A DNA stretch of 64,000 nt, taken from Antrihabitans cavernicola. Lineage in GTDB: Bacteria > Actinomycetota > Actinomycetes > Mycobacteriales > Mycobacteriaceae. Numbering within the stretch: the stretch's first letter is position 1; each line of letters begins with the position of its first letter. The notes beneath the pieces were generated by a model. That model was not told the DNA's origin. It saw only the letters and a list, made by a program, of their open reading frames with translations, and did not search any database. Positions 17,621 to 25,584 of the stretch are shown piece by piece. The stretch covers positions 372,001 through 436,000 of the forward strand of contig NZ_VLNY01000004.1 of assembly GCF_008297975.1 (NCBI RefSeq), given 5' to 3'. The position numbers were made by a program, and so were the translations under genes.

Positions 17621-17992
17621 GTGAGTGCCATTCCCTACAGCGACGACGTCCTACCCGCGTCCGTTTCGCTGCTCCAGCTTCCTGATGTCGCCAAACTGCT
17701 CGATGTCGTGGTCACCCGTGTTCACCAGATGCTGCGCGATCATCAGCTGGTCGCAATCCGTCGCGACGGGTACGTGGGTGTTCCGGAGGATTTCTTCGGT
17801 GCCGACGACCAGATTCTTCGCATGCTGCCCGGCGTGTTGTCGGTGATGCACGACGGCGGGTACTCCGACGCCGAGACGCTGCGGTGGCTCTACACCGAAG
17901 ACGACACCCTGCGTGGGGGTTCGCCGGTCAAGGCGCTGCGCGGTGACGACGCTCGCGAAGTGATTCGGCGGGCGCAAGCGCTGGGTTTTTGA
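17621..17992 (+). CDS. HTH DNA-binding protein, PknL-substrate type (Rv2175c-like)
   Basis: A 123-residue basic protein with an N-terminal helix-turn-helix of the excisionase/MerR-like kind: LLQLPDVAKLLDVVVTRVHQ then MLRDHQLVAIRRDG. The C-terminal part LPGVLSVMHDGGYSDAETLR-WLYTEDDTL ending AREVIRRAQALGF matches Rv2175c. In M. tuberculosis that protein binds DNA and is phosphorylated by PknL, which lowers DNA binding. The divergent arrangement with pknL is kept here. GTG 17621 is chosen from the -10 spacing; GTG 17615, two codons earlier, is equally possible. Confidence 0.88.
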   Translation: MSAIPYSDDVLPASVSLLQLPDVAKLLDVVVTRVHQMLRDHQLVAIRRDGYVGVPEDFFGADDQILRMLPGVLSVMHDGGYSDAETLRWLYTEDDTLRGGSPVKALRGDDAREVIRRAQALGF

Positions 17993-18014
17993 ACGCCCAG
18001 TTTTTGACTCGTCG

Positions 18015-18845
18015 CTAGCCGAGAAACTCTCGCAGGGCCGCGGCAACCGCCTCGGGTTGCTCGATGTTGGGGGAGTGTCCGGCGTTCTCGACGACCGTCA
18101 CCGCGGCGCCGACCGTGCGAAAGCGCTCGACGGTGCGGTCGCAGTCGTACATCAGGTCGTATCGCCCGTGAATCACAGCCGCAGGCTTGCCGAGATCACG
18201 AATCTGCCGGTCGAGGGGATTGTCGGCAAGGGCCTTGCGCCGGTCCAGCACCACGACCCGCTGCATCTTCGACGACATCGCCCGAAAGTCGTCGTACTCG
18301 CGCGTCGGCGAATCGAGGCCGGTAGCGGGCCGGTACCCGGGCGCAAAGCCGATCCTGCCGAAGAAGCGAACGCTGGCCGGGCTCGCCGCGCGGTGCAGGA
18401 TTTCGCCGAGAATCGGCAGGGTCAACAGCACGCTGGCGCGGGGAAAGTCTGCATAGCTGTAGTCCGGTGCCTGGTTGATCACGACAACCTCGCCGACCCG
18501 CGTCGACAGCGCGGCAACGGCCAGCGCGGCATCGGCACCGAACGAATGTCCAACGGCAGCAACGTTGTCGACTCCGAGGTGGTCTAGGACTCCCGACAAC
18601 GCCCTGCCCTGAGACTGCGGGTCGAGGTAGTGCTGCCCGCCAGTGCAGCCGTGTCCGCGGAGATCGACGCGGACCACCCGGTAGGTGTCGGTGAGGAGCG
18701 GTGTCACCGTCGCGTACGCATGCATCGAATTGGCGAATCCGCGGATCAGCAAGATCGGTTTGCCGTCGGCCGGTCCGTCTTCACGTACGTGGATGGGTCC
18801 ACCGTCCACGTCGATCATCGTCCCGATCTGCTCGCGCGTCGTCAT
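18015..18845 (-). CDS. Alpha/beta hydrolase coupled to crtB
   Basis: A 276-residue alpha/beta-hydrolase. The nucleophile elbow is GHSFGADAA, the acid is probably Asp in HGRYDLMYD and the catalytic His lies in NAGHSPNIEQ. The usual oxyanion HG motif is LIRGFANS, with Arg instead of His. The fold places it among esterases, C-C hydrolases and haloperoxidase-like enzymes; the substrate cannot be read from sequence. The ATG at 18845 overlaps the crtB stop (ATGA), so it is translated with carotenoid genes and might act on a carotenoid or isoprenoid ester. That link is inference. Confidence 0.85.
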   Translation of the reverse strand: MTTREQIGTMIDVDGGPIHVREDGPADGKPILLIRGFANSMHAYATVTPLLTDTYRVVRVDLRGHGCTGGQHYLDPQSQGRALSGVLDHLGVDNVAAVGHSFGADAALAVAALSTRVGEVVVINQAPDYSYADFPRASVLLTLPILGEILHRAASPASVRFFGRIGFAPGYRPATGLDSPTREYDDFRAMSSKMQRVVVLDRRKALADNPLDRQIRDLGKPAAVIHGRYDLMYDCDRTVERFRTVGAAVTVVENAGHSPNIEQPEAVAAALREFLG

Positions 18846-19801
18846 CGGTTGTGTCGTTCGCTCGGTCGACGAGCCGCCAAGGCGCGCAACAATTCAGGGG
18901 ATGCGACGGAGAGTCGCCGGCTGCGGGGGACGACGGCGCGCCGATCCAGTACGTGAAAGTCGTTGCGTTCCACCGACTCCAGAATCCCCGCGTACAGGGT
19001 GAACGCCGCCCGGATGCCTGGCCGTACCCGACGATCGAGCATGTCGATGCCCGGTCGCGCTTCGCGGTAGATCGACCGGTTGACCGCGGCGAAATGTGCC
19101 AGCGCGCGTCGAACCCGGCGGTCGAGGGTGCCGGTTTTCTTGCAGTGCAACAGCAATGCGTCGTCGACATCGAAGGCGGCAAGCTCGTCGGCGGGGAGGT
19201 AGACGCGGCCGCGGTCGAGATCTTCGCCGACGTCGCGTATGAAGTTGGTGAGCTGGAACGCCTCACCGAGCGCGGCCGCTGGAACGACGGCTTCCTCGAT
19301 CGGAACCACCGTGCCGAGAACGGGGAGCATCTGCAGACCTATCACCGCGGCAGATCCGTGTGTGTACAACCGCAGATCGGCCATGGTCGCGTAGCGAGAG
19401 CGGAATTCAGCGGTTCCCGGCAGGTCCATGCGCATCGACTCGAAGAACGACCAGAAGTATTGCGGCGCAATGTCGAAGCGCTCGATGGTGTCGACGACCG
19501 CGATCAGGACCGGCCTGTGCACACCGACCGGGTCGGTGCCGGACTCGATCAGATCGCGTAGCTGATGCTCGATGGCAGCAAGTTCGGCAGCGGCGGTTGC
19601 GGTCGCGTCGACATCGACGATGTCGTCGACGGTCCGTGCGAAAGCGTAGAGCGCATGAGTCGCCGATCGACGCTCCGCGGGCAACAGCCGGGTTGCGAGA
19701 AAGTACGTGCGGCCGTGCTGTTGCGCGACCTGTCTGCACAGCTGATAGGCGGCGCGCAATTCCGCGTCGTCTGCTGTCGTGATCGTCATCGAACGAGTCA
19801 C
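18842..19801 (-). CDS. crtB: Phytoene synthase
   Basis: A 319-residue trans-isoprenyl diphosphate synthase (squalene/phytoene synthase family). Both aspartate-rich motifs are present: ARTVDDIVDVD (D59-x3-D63) and NFIRDVGEDLDRGRVYLP, as is the YCRQ-like start YQLCRQVAQQHGRTYFLATR. It condenses two GGPP to phytoene. Context with GGPP synthase and phytoene desaturase supports phytoene and not squalene. GTG 19801 overlaps the mptA stop (GTGA); ATG 19789 is an alternative start. Its own stop overlaps the hydrolase start, making a tightly coupled mptA-crtB-hydrolase unit. Confidence 0.92.
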   Translation of the reverse strand: MTRSMTITTADDAELRAAYQLCRQVAQQHGRTYFLATRLLPAERRSATHALYAFARTVDDIVDVDATATAAAELAAIEHQLRDLIESGTDPVGVHRPVLIAVVDTIERFDIAPQYFWSFFESMRMDLPGTAEFRSRYATMADLRLYTHGSAAVIGLQMLPVLGTVVPIEEAVVPAAALGEAFQLTNFIRDVGEDLDRGRVYLPADELAAFDVDDALLLHCKKTGTLDRRVRRALAHFAAVNRSIYREARPGIDMLDRRVRPGIRAAFTLYAGILESVERNDFHVLDRRAVVPRSRRLSVASPELLRALAARRPSERHNR

Positions 19802-21405
19802 TCGCTCGCCGACGGCGCCACCACAGGCGCTTCGGGCACCGACTCGTCGACGATGGACTTCTCGGTCACCTCGCCGGGTGTTGCGCGCAGTCGTAGCGGA
19901 TCGACTCGACGCAGCGACAGGGCGGCGACGACGGCGACGAAGGTGGCAGCAGCGACGTGCGGGAACGTGTACAGCCCGATGGAGCCGTCGGGTTGGAACA
20001 CCAGCATCAGCCACGTGGACATGCCGACGAGGAACATCAGGGTCGGCGTCGACATCGCAAAGCCGGCGCCGAGAGCCAGCGGCCACGAGTAGTACCAGGG
20101 CAGTGCTGCGGGCGAGAGGATCACGATCGCCACGAACGCGATCATGATGCCCAGCACCGCTTCGCGTTCGGAATTGCGGTAGCGCCACCAGGTGGCCAGC
20201 AGCACGATCACCAGTGCGGCAGCGCAGATCATACGCGTCGCCCCGAGTATCGATTGTCCTGTTTGTACGGGGCCGACGTCCGTGAACCACGAGGCGAAGA
20301 GCGTGACGGGGTACGCCATGATCGTCGGCAGGGACAGCCAGTTGATGATCTTCGCGGACCCGGACAGGGCCGTCAGCCAGCCGATACCGACGTGTGCCAG
20401 AGCTGATGCGACGGCCAGGACGAACGCGAATGCGGCGACACCGAGGCTGGCCGTCTTGAGGAACAGTGTTGCGGGATGGGGGAGCGGGCCCTCGCCCTTC
20501 TCGGCACGACGATCTCGTTCGTGCACCATCCAAATCCACACGATGAACGGCAGCGCGATGCCCGCGGTCGCCTTGATCGCCACACCGATCGCGACAACGA
20601 CGATGCCGCTGACGTGATGGTGTTCGAGAACCAGCGCGATGCCCGCGGCCATCAGCCCGACCATCAGCATCTCGTTGTGCACGCCGCCGATCAGATGGAT
20701 CAGCACCAGTGGATTGAGAACCGCTAGCCAGAGCGCGACCGCCGGTTTGCCACCGAGATGTCTCGCCAGGTGAGGCACGGCCCACATCATCAACGCGAGA
20801 CCGGGCAGCATCGTCAGACGCAGGAGCATGGTGCCCGCAACCACATTGTCGCCGGTGAGCGTGGTGATCCCACGTCCGAGCAGCAGGAAGATCGGCCCGT
20901 ACGGGGCCGTGGTGGTCGTCCACACGTTGCTGACGTTGTCGAGCAGCACGCCGGGATTGGCTACCGGTCCCACCTTGTAGGGATCGAAGCCGTCCCGCAG
21001 CAACGCGCCCTGGGCCAGGTAGGAGTACGCATCGCGGCTGAACATCGGCACAGCGAACAGCAACGGCCCGATCCACATCGGCACGATCGCGCGGAGTTCG
21101 TTCAGGCTGACCGTTCCCGCAATAGTGGTGCGGCCCAGCCGAACCCACGCAGTGATCATCAGGATCACGCCGATCCAGACCACCACGGTCGACAGGACGA
21201 GTCCATGGCCGAATCGCAACCAGGACAGGTGTGCGGACTCGAGCAACGGATCCTGCTTGCGCACACTGCCCGCGCCGAAACCGCCGAACGTGATCATGAG
21301 CGATCCGAGGAATCCCAGCAGCGCGGCATGACCCTCGGGGCTACGTAAGAACAAGGAAACAGTGTGGGCGGTCGAGCGGGCCGACGATCGGGTGGGGAGG
21401 GACAT
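19798..21405 (-). CDS. mptA: Alpha-1,6-mannopyranosyltransferase MptA (lipomannan elongation)
   Basis: A polytopic GT-C mannosyltransferase of about 535 residues with roughly 12 membrane segments (for example LLGFLGSLMITFGGFGAG, IIAFVAIVILSPAALPW). It is the syntenic counterpart of Rv2174/MptA. MptA uses polyprenyl-phosphate-mannose to extend the distal alpha-1,6-mannan backbone of lipomannan/lipoarabinomannan on the periplasmic side. The start at ATG 21405 has GGGAGG about 11 bases upstream; GTG 21471 would add 22 residues without a ribosome site. It overlaps crtB by four bases, an unusual coupling of mannolipid and carotenoid genes. Confidence 0.88.
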   Translation of the reverse strand: MSLPTRSSARSTAHTVSLFLRSPEGHAALLGFLGSLMITFGGFGAGSVRKQDPLLESAHLSWLRFGHGLVLSTVVVWIGVILMITAWVRLGRTTIAGTVSLNELRAIVPMWIGPLLFAVPMFSRDAYSYLAQGALLRDGFDPYKVGPVANPGVLLDNVSNVWTTTTAPYGPIFLLLGRGITTLTGDNVVAGTMLLRLTMLPGLALMMWAVPHLARHLGGKPAVALWLAVLNPLVLIHLIGGVHNEMLMVGLMAAGIALVLEHHHVSGIVVVAIGVAIKATAGIALPFIVWIWMVHERDRRAEKGEGPLPHPATLFLKTASLGVAAFAFVLAVASALAHVGIGWLTALSGSAKIINWLSLPTIMAYPVTLFASWFTDVGPVQTGQSILGATRMICAAALVIVLLATWWRYRNSEREAVLGIMIAFVAIVILSPAALPWYYSWPLALGAGFAMSTPTLMFLVGMSTWLMLVFQPDGSIGLYTFPHVAAATFVAVVAALSLRRVDPLRLRATPGEVTEKSIVDESVPEAPVVAPSASE

Positions 21406-21529
21406 CGACGCTGATTCCTCCCGAAAGTTAGCGGGCCGCCGAGCGGCCGAAACGCGTTCGGTCGATATCACCGGACGCCGTACAGGCCGAGTTTAGTAGT
21501 TCGGCTGCGCAATTCTTGCTTTCGGCTCG

Positions 21530-23065
21530 TCAATGCCGACCGATTATCCGTTCGGCCGCCAGTTTTCCCGAGATCAGAGCGGTGGGAACGCCCACGCCCG
21601 GCGTGGTGCCGCAGCCCGCGAGCACCACGTTGTCGGTGGCGCGAGGGAAATTTCGCGGCCGGAACGGGCCGGTCTGCCGGAACACGTGAGCGGCGGAAAA
21701 CGGGCTACCGGCCAGCATCCCCTGATCGGACCAGGTCTGCGGGGTGTCGACGGAGTCGACGGTGTACGCGGCGGCGATGCCCGTGTAGCCACGCTTCTCG
21801 AGCTCGGCGAGCAGCTCGCGGACGTAGCTCTGCGTCAGCGAAGGCCATTGCAGCGGTGCGCTGTCCAGGTTGGGACACGGTGCAAGGACAGAGAGCGGTT
21901 CGTAGCGCTCGCCATCGCGGTCGATGTAGAGGCCCGCGTCCGTCAGCGCGGGGCGGGTGATCAGCAGCGACGGATCCGACATCAGCGAACCGCGCCCGCG
22001 TCGAGCGGTGATCTCCGCGAACGTTCGGTCCCACGCCTCGCCGAAGTCGATGGTGTGGTGTTCCTGCGCTGCCCACTCGTCGGTGACCGCGACCGGGATC
22101 GTTCCATGGACGACGACAGCGGACGGCGAGGCGCGCAACCTGCGACGTCGGCTCGTCGTCGTTCCGAACAGCTTCGGGACCGAATCGATGTCGACGGTGA
22201 CAACCACGGTGTCGCAGTCGAATCCGCGCCCGTCTGCCGTGTTCACCCTGCGAGCGCGACGCCCGTCGACATCGATGCCGGTCACGTTCGCGCCGAACTC
22301 GATGCGCCCGCCGGCAGTGGTCACCGCATCGGCGAGTGCCTGCGCGATCGCGCGCATCCCACCCTCCGGGAAGTACACGCCCATCGACGTGTCCATGTGC
22401 GGGATGGCGCCGTAGACGCCGAGGGCCTCTGCGGGCGACACCCCGGCGTAGAGAGCTTGGAACGTGAAGAGGCGCGCGAGGCGGGAATCGTGCAGAAACT
22501 TACCGATCCGCGGCCCCAGCCGGCCGAACGCGCCGAGCCGTACCAACCGAACCAGGTTGCCGGACAACAGATCCAGCGGCGAATCGAAGTTGGCGTCCAT
22601 GAACGAGTCGTACTCGGCGTCGAAAACATCGGCGAGCCAACGTCGCATCCGCAGGTACCGCTGTGCCTCGTCGGCGCCACATGCGCGCGTCACCTCGGCC
22701 GCCATGGCGTCGGGGTCGGCGTGCAGGTCGATCACCGAGCCGTCGGCGAATCGGGCGTGATAGCTCGGCCCCAACTGCTTGATGCGCAGCGGCGGGTTCA
22801 CGCTGCCTGCATCGGATCCGACGGCGGCCAGGGCCTGGTCGATGAGCTCGGGCATGGTGAGAACCGTTGCGCCGTTGTCGATGTCGTAGTCGGATCCGTG
22901 GAAGACACCGACTCGTCCACCGGGGTGATCGGCTCGTTCCAGCACGGTCACGCTGCGGCCGGATCCCAGCAGGTAGAGCGCCGCGGCAAGCCCGGAGAGC
23001 CCGGCGCCGACGACCACCACGTGATCGGTCGGCCCGGTAACCGTGCGCAACGGACGCCCGATCAC
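21530..23065 (-). CDS. crtI: Phytoene desaturase
   Basis: A 511-residue FAD-dependent amine-oxidase-fold enzyme. The dinucleotide-binding loop VVVVGAGLSGLAAALYLLGS and E-containing LERADHPGGRVG are at the N-terminus. The C-terminal carotenoid desaturase signature is ATDNVVLAGCGTTPGVGVPT. It introduces double bonds into phytoene to give neurosporene or lycopene. Its GTG start (23065) overlaps the idsA stop (GTGA), so the GGPP synthase and desaturase are co-translated. About 124 bases separate its stop from mptA. The number of desaturation steps cannot be inferred from sequence. Confidence 0.92.
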   Translation of the reverse strand: MIGRPLRTVTGPTDHVVVVGAGLSGLAAALYLLGSGRSVTVLERADHPGGRVGVFHGSDYDIDNGATVLTMPELIDQALAAVGSDAGSVNPPLRIKQLGPSYHARFADGSVIDLHADPDAMAAEVTRACGADEAQRYLRMRRWLADVFDAEYDSFMDANFDSPLDLLSGNLVRLVRLGAFGRLGPRIGKFLHDSRLARLFTFQALYAGVSPAEALGVYGAIPHMDTSMGVYFPEGGMRAIAQALADAVTTAGGRIEFGANVTGIDVDGRRARRVNTADGRGFDCDTVVVTVDIDSVPKLFGTTTSRRRRLRASPSAVVVHGTIPVAVTDEWAAQEHHTIDFGEAWDRTFAEITARRGRGSLMSDPSLLITRPALTDAGLYIDRDGERYEPLSVLAPCPNLDSAPLQWPSLTQSYVRELLAELEKRGYTGIAAAYTVDSVDTPQTWSDQGMLAGSPFSAAHVFRQTGPFRPRNFPRATDNVVLAGCGTTPGVGVPTALISGKLAAERIIGRH

Positions 23066-24195
23066 GAGGTCCTCCGTGTTGCGGCATCGGCCATCTGGCG
23101 CAGCGTCGCCTTGGCGGCCGGCGTCGCGGAACTGGTGTCCAGCGCGTCCAGTCCGTCGGCGGTGAGCGCATCGATGCGCCGCTCCACGTCGGCGACGGCG
23201 CCGAGGTCGGTGATGACTGTGCGTAGCGTGACGACATCGGTTTCGGTCAGCCGGGTTCCGATGCTGCGCCGCAACAGTGCTGCGGCATCGGGTGATTCGG
23301 CGTCCGCTCGTTCCAAAGCAACGGCGAGTAGCACTGTGCGTTTCCCTTCACGAAGGTCGTCGCCGGAGGGTTTCCCCGTGACATCGGGATCGCCGAAGAC
23401 TCCCAATAGGTCGTCACGGAGCTGGAATGCGATACCGACATCGGCTCCGAAACGCCGATAGGCGTCGATCAGCTCGGAGTCGGCGCCGGCAAGGGCCGCA
23501 CCGATGTGCAGCGGCCGTTCGATGGTGTACGCCGCTGTTTTGTATCGATTGATGCGCATCGCCGATTCGACGGTCTCCGCGCCACGTGCTTCGTCACCGA
23601 TGTCGAGTAGTTGCCCGCCGAGCACTTCGGTGCGCATCGCCGACCACACGGGTGCCAGCCGCGTTGCGGCGGCGTGGGGGAGACCGGACTCGCGAACCAT
23701 GTCGTCGGCCCAGGCCAGGGCGAGGTCACCGAGCAGAATCGCGACGTTGGTGCCGTACTGGCCGGCGTCGCCCGTCCATCCGTTTCGTCCATGCCGGTCG
23801 GCGAACTCGACGTGGACGGTCGGATAGCCGCGACGTGTTCTGGACGAATCGATGATGTCGTCGTGGATCAACGCGCAGGCCTGCACCAATTCCAGGGCCG
23901 CGCACGCTCGCAGTACCGCGTGGGCTTCGGTAGCCGCCGGATCGCCGCCCGCACCGAGCCATCCGGTCCAGGCGAATGCAGGTCGAACGCGTTTGCCGCC
24001 TCGTAATACGAACTGCTCGAGGGTGGTCACCGTCTCCGGGTACCCACCGCCGACGCTTGCCACCATGTCCCGGCGAGATTCGAAGAATTCCCGCAACGCC
24101 GCCTCGACTGCACCGACCACTGATGGGTCGCCCACGAGTGGGCCGGTTCCGGCTGACAGTTCTGCCTCCAGGATCGAATTTCGGTATTCGCGCAT
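23062..24195 (-). CDS. idsA: Geranylgeranyl diphosphate synthase (IdsA-type)
   Basis: A 377-residue all-E polyprenyl synthetase. First aspartate motif D112-D-I-I-D116 (LIHDDIIDSS), conserved GKRVRPAF, and second motif in FQLRDDLLGVFGD. Small residues in front of the first motif leave room for a C20 product. It extends DMAPP/FPP with IPP to GGPP, feeding phytoene synthase. It is syntenic with idsA2/Rv2173. ATG 24195 is preferred; a TTG at 24210 would add five residues. It leads the minus-strand idsA-crtI unit and is divergent from a small secreted protein gene. Confidence 0.9.
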   Translation of the reverse strand: MREYRNSILEAELSAGTGPLVGDPSVVGAVEAALREFFESRRDMVASVGGGYPETVTTLEQFVLRGGKRVRPAFAWTGWLGAGGDPAATEAHAVLRACAALELVQACALIHDDIIDSSRTRRGYPTVHVEFADRHGRNGWTGDAGQYGTNVAILLGDLALAWADDMVRESGLPHAAATRLAPVWSAMRTEVLGGQLLDIGDEARGAETVESAMRINRYKTAAYTIERPLHIGAALAGADSELIDAYRRFGADVGIAFQLRDDLLGVFGDPDVTGKPSGDDLREGKRTVLLAVALERADAESPDAAALLRRSIGTRLTETDVVTLRTVITDLGAVADVERRIDALTADGLDALDTSSATPAAKATLRQMADAATRRTS

Positions 24196-24271
24196 GGTCG
24201 AGATCAACAATAGGGCGTGTCGTGGCCCGACTGCGGATACTGTGCGACGCAGCGGGTGAGAGGTGGATTAC

Positions 24272-24577
24272 ATGTCAGCACGAACAACGATCACATTCTT
24301 GATGGCGACTGCGGCGGTGGTTCTGGTGCTGGGTGCGCCCGCGGCGCAAGCCGACCAGCCACCCGCGTTCGACATCCCTGTCGAAGTGATTCCGAACATC
24401 GTGGTTCCGCCCGCGGTCAACGGCGCCGCGACGGACCTGTCGACGGCCGTCCTGAACTTCATCCTCGGAATCAACGCCGGGAATCCGGGCGCGGTCAACG
24501 GTTTGTTCGGGGTGGTGGGCGACGGATTCTGCGCTCTAGCAGCGGGTTCGTCGAATCCCTGCACTACCGGCCGGTAG
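24272..24577 (+). CDS. Small secreted protein, unknown function
   Basis: A 101-residue exported protein with a clear signal peptide (RTTITFLMATAAVVLVLGAP, cleavage near AQADQPP, about residue 28). The mature part is hydrophobic and Pro/Val/Asn-rich (VEVIPNIVVPPAVNGAATDL) with an LNFILGINAGNPGAVNG segment and two cysteines near the end (GFCALAAGSSNPC) likely to form a disulfide. AGAGGTGG precedes the ATG at 24272. I do not recognise a family. It sits between idsA (divergent) and metF. Confidence 0.65.
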   Translation: MSARTTITFLMATAAVVLVLGAPAAQADQPPAFDIPVEVIPNIVVPPAVNGAATDLSTAVLNFILGINAGNPGAVNGLFGVVGDGFCALAAGSSNPCTTGR

Positions 24578-24606
24578 CGGAAAACCGGAGGTCACCGCCC
24601 GCAGAT

Positions 24607-24612
24607 TATGAT
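24607..24612 (+). promoter_or_regulatory. -10 element for leaderless metF
   Basis: TATGAT ends exactly six bases before GTG 24619 and there is no Shine-Dalgarno, so the mRNA probably starts at the initiation codon. Confidence 0.55.
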
Positions 24613-24618
24613 GCGTGG

Positions 24619-25584
24619 GTGACACTCGAATCCGTTTCCGGCGCGCGCGCCTCCGCCACGCCGTCGATCGTCGACCGTTTGCGGTGCGACGACACCGGTC
24701 GAGTGCCGTTCTCCGTCGAATTCACCCCGCCTCGCGATGCCGACGGTGAGGCCAGGCTGTGGCGCACCGTCCGCGAATTCGAGCGCCTGCGGCCCGCCTT
24801 CGTTTCGATGACGTACGGCGCAGGCGGATCGACCAGCGATCGCACCGTGCGGATCACCGGCGATCTTGCCGAAGCGACGACGTTGCTCCCGGTCGCGCAC
24901 CTGACAGCAGTCGGGCACAGCATCGCCGAACTGCGTTCGATGGTGGGTTCCTATGCCGACCGCGGAATCTCGAACATCCTGGTACTTCGCGGCGATCCGC
25001 CTGGCGCCCCCCTCGGCGAATGGACCATGCATCCGGAGGGTGTGCGATACGCCGACGAGTTGGTGCGGTTGGTGCGCGACCTGGGTGACTTCCACGTTGG
25101 CGTCGCGTCGTTCCCGGAGGGTCACTACCGTTCACCCGACTTGCAACACGACACCAAGTATCTGGTGGCGAAACTTCGCGCAGGTGCCGAATATTCGATC
25201 ACCCAGATGTTCTTCGACGTCGAGCACTACCTGCGACTGCGAGACCGGGTTGCGGCCTTCGATCCCGAGCAGGGCGCGAAGCCCATCATTCCCGAGCTGA
25301 TGCCGATCACCTCGCTGGGCTCGGTGCGACGCATGGTCGAGTTGTCGGGATCGGCATTGCCTGCCGAGCTCGAAACTGCCCTTGCCCTGGCAGCGGGCGA
25401 CGGCCCGGTCGAGGACCGGGCCGCCGTACGCGAGATCGGCATCGAGCGCGCCACGCTGATGGGCGAGCGATTGATCGCCGAGGGTGTGCCGGCCCTGCAC
25501 TTCATCACCCTCAACTTCGCGCGTGCCACCAGCGAGGTTCTTGCCAACCTGGGGTTGGGCGCTACTCAGCCCGTTCGCAACTGA
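24619..25584 (+). CDS. metF: 5,10-methylenetetrahydrofolate reductase family protein (Rv2172c-like)
   Basis: A 321-residue TIM-barrel protein of the MTHFR family. Features include VPFSVEFTPPRDADGEARLW (start of barrel), SMTYGAGGSTSDRT, the NILVLRGDPPG strand-loop, KLRAGAEYSITQMFFDVEHY and the C-terminal GVPALHFITLNFARATSEVL. The reaction makes 5-methyl-THF for methionine synthesis. It matches Rv2172c; mycobacterial members have been reported to lack bound flavin, which I cannot test here. GTG 24619 is chosen from a perfectly spaced -10 motif. The 3' end overlaps the convergent MFS gene by 19 bases. Confidence 0.87.
   Translation: MTLESVSGARASATPSIVDRLRCDDTGRVPFSVEFTPPRDADGEARLWRTVREFERLRPAFVSMTYGAGGSTSDRTVRITGDLAEATTLLPVAHLTAVGHSIAELRSMVGSYADRGISNILVLRGDPPGAPLGEWTMHPEGVRYADELVRLVRDLGDFHVGVASFPEGHYRSPDLQHDTKYLVAKLRAGAEYSITQMFFDVEHYLRLRDRVAAFDPEQGAKPIIPELMPITSLGSVRRMVELSGSALPAELETALALAAGDGPVEDRAAVREIGIERATLMGERLIAEGVPALHFITLNFARATSEVLANLGLGATQPVRN

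Noticed and set aside
16415-17992. Plus-strand frame of 525 codons running through pknL
   Set aside because: Only its last 123 codons are a real gene (Rv2175c-like). The rest is antisense to the kinase with no domain.
18842-21148. Single 768-codon frame containing crtB
   Set aside because: The part upstream of 19801 is antisense-frame read-through inside mptA; the real crtB starts near 19801.
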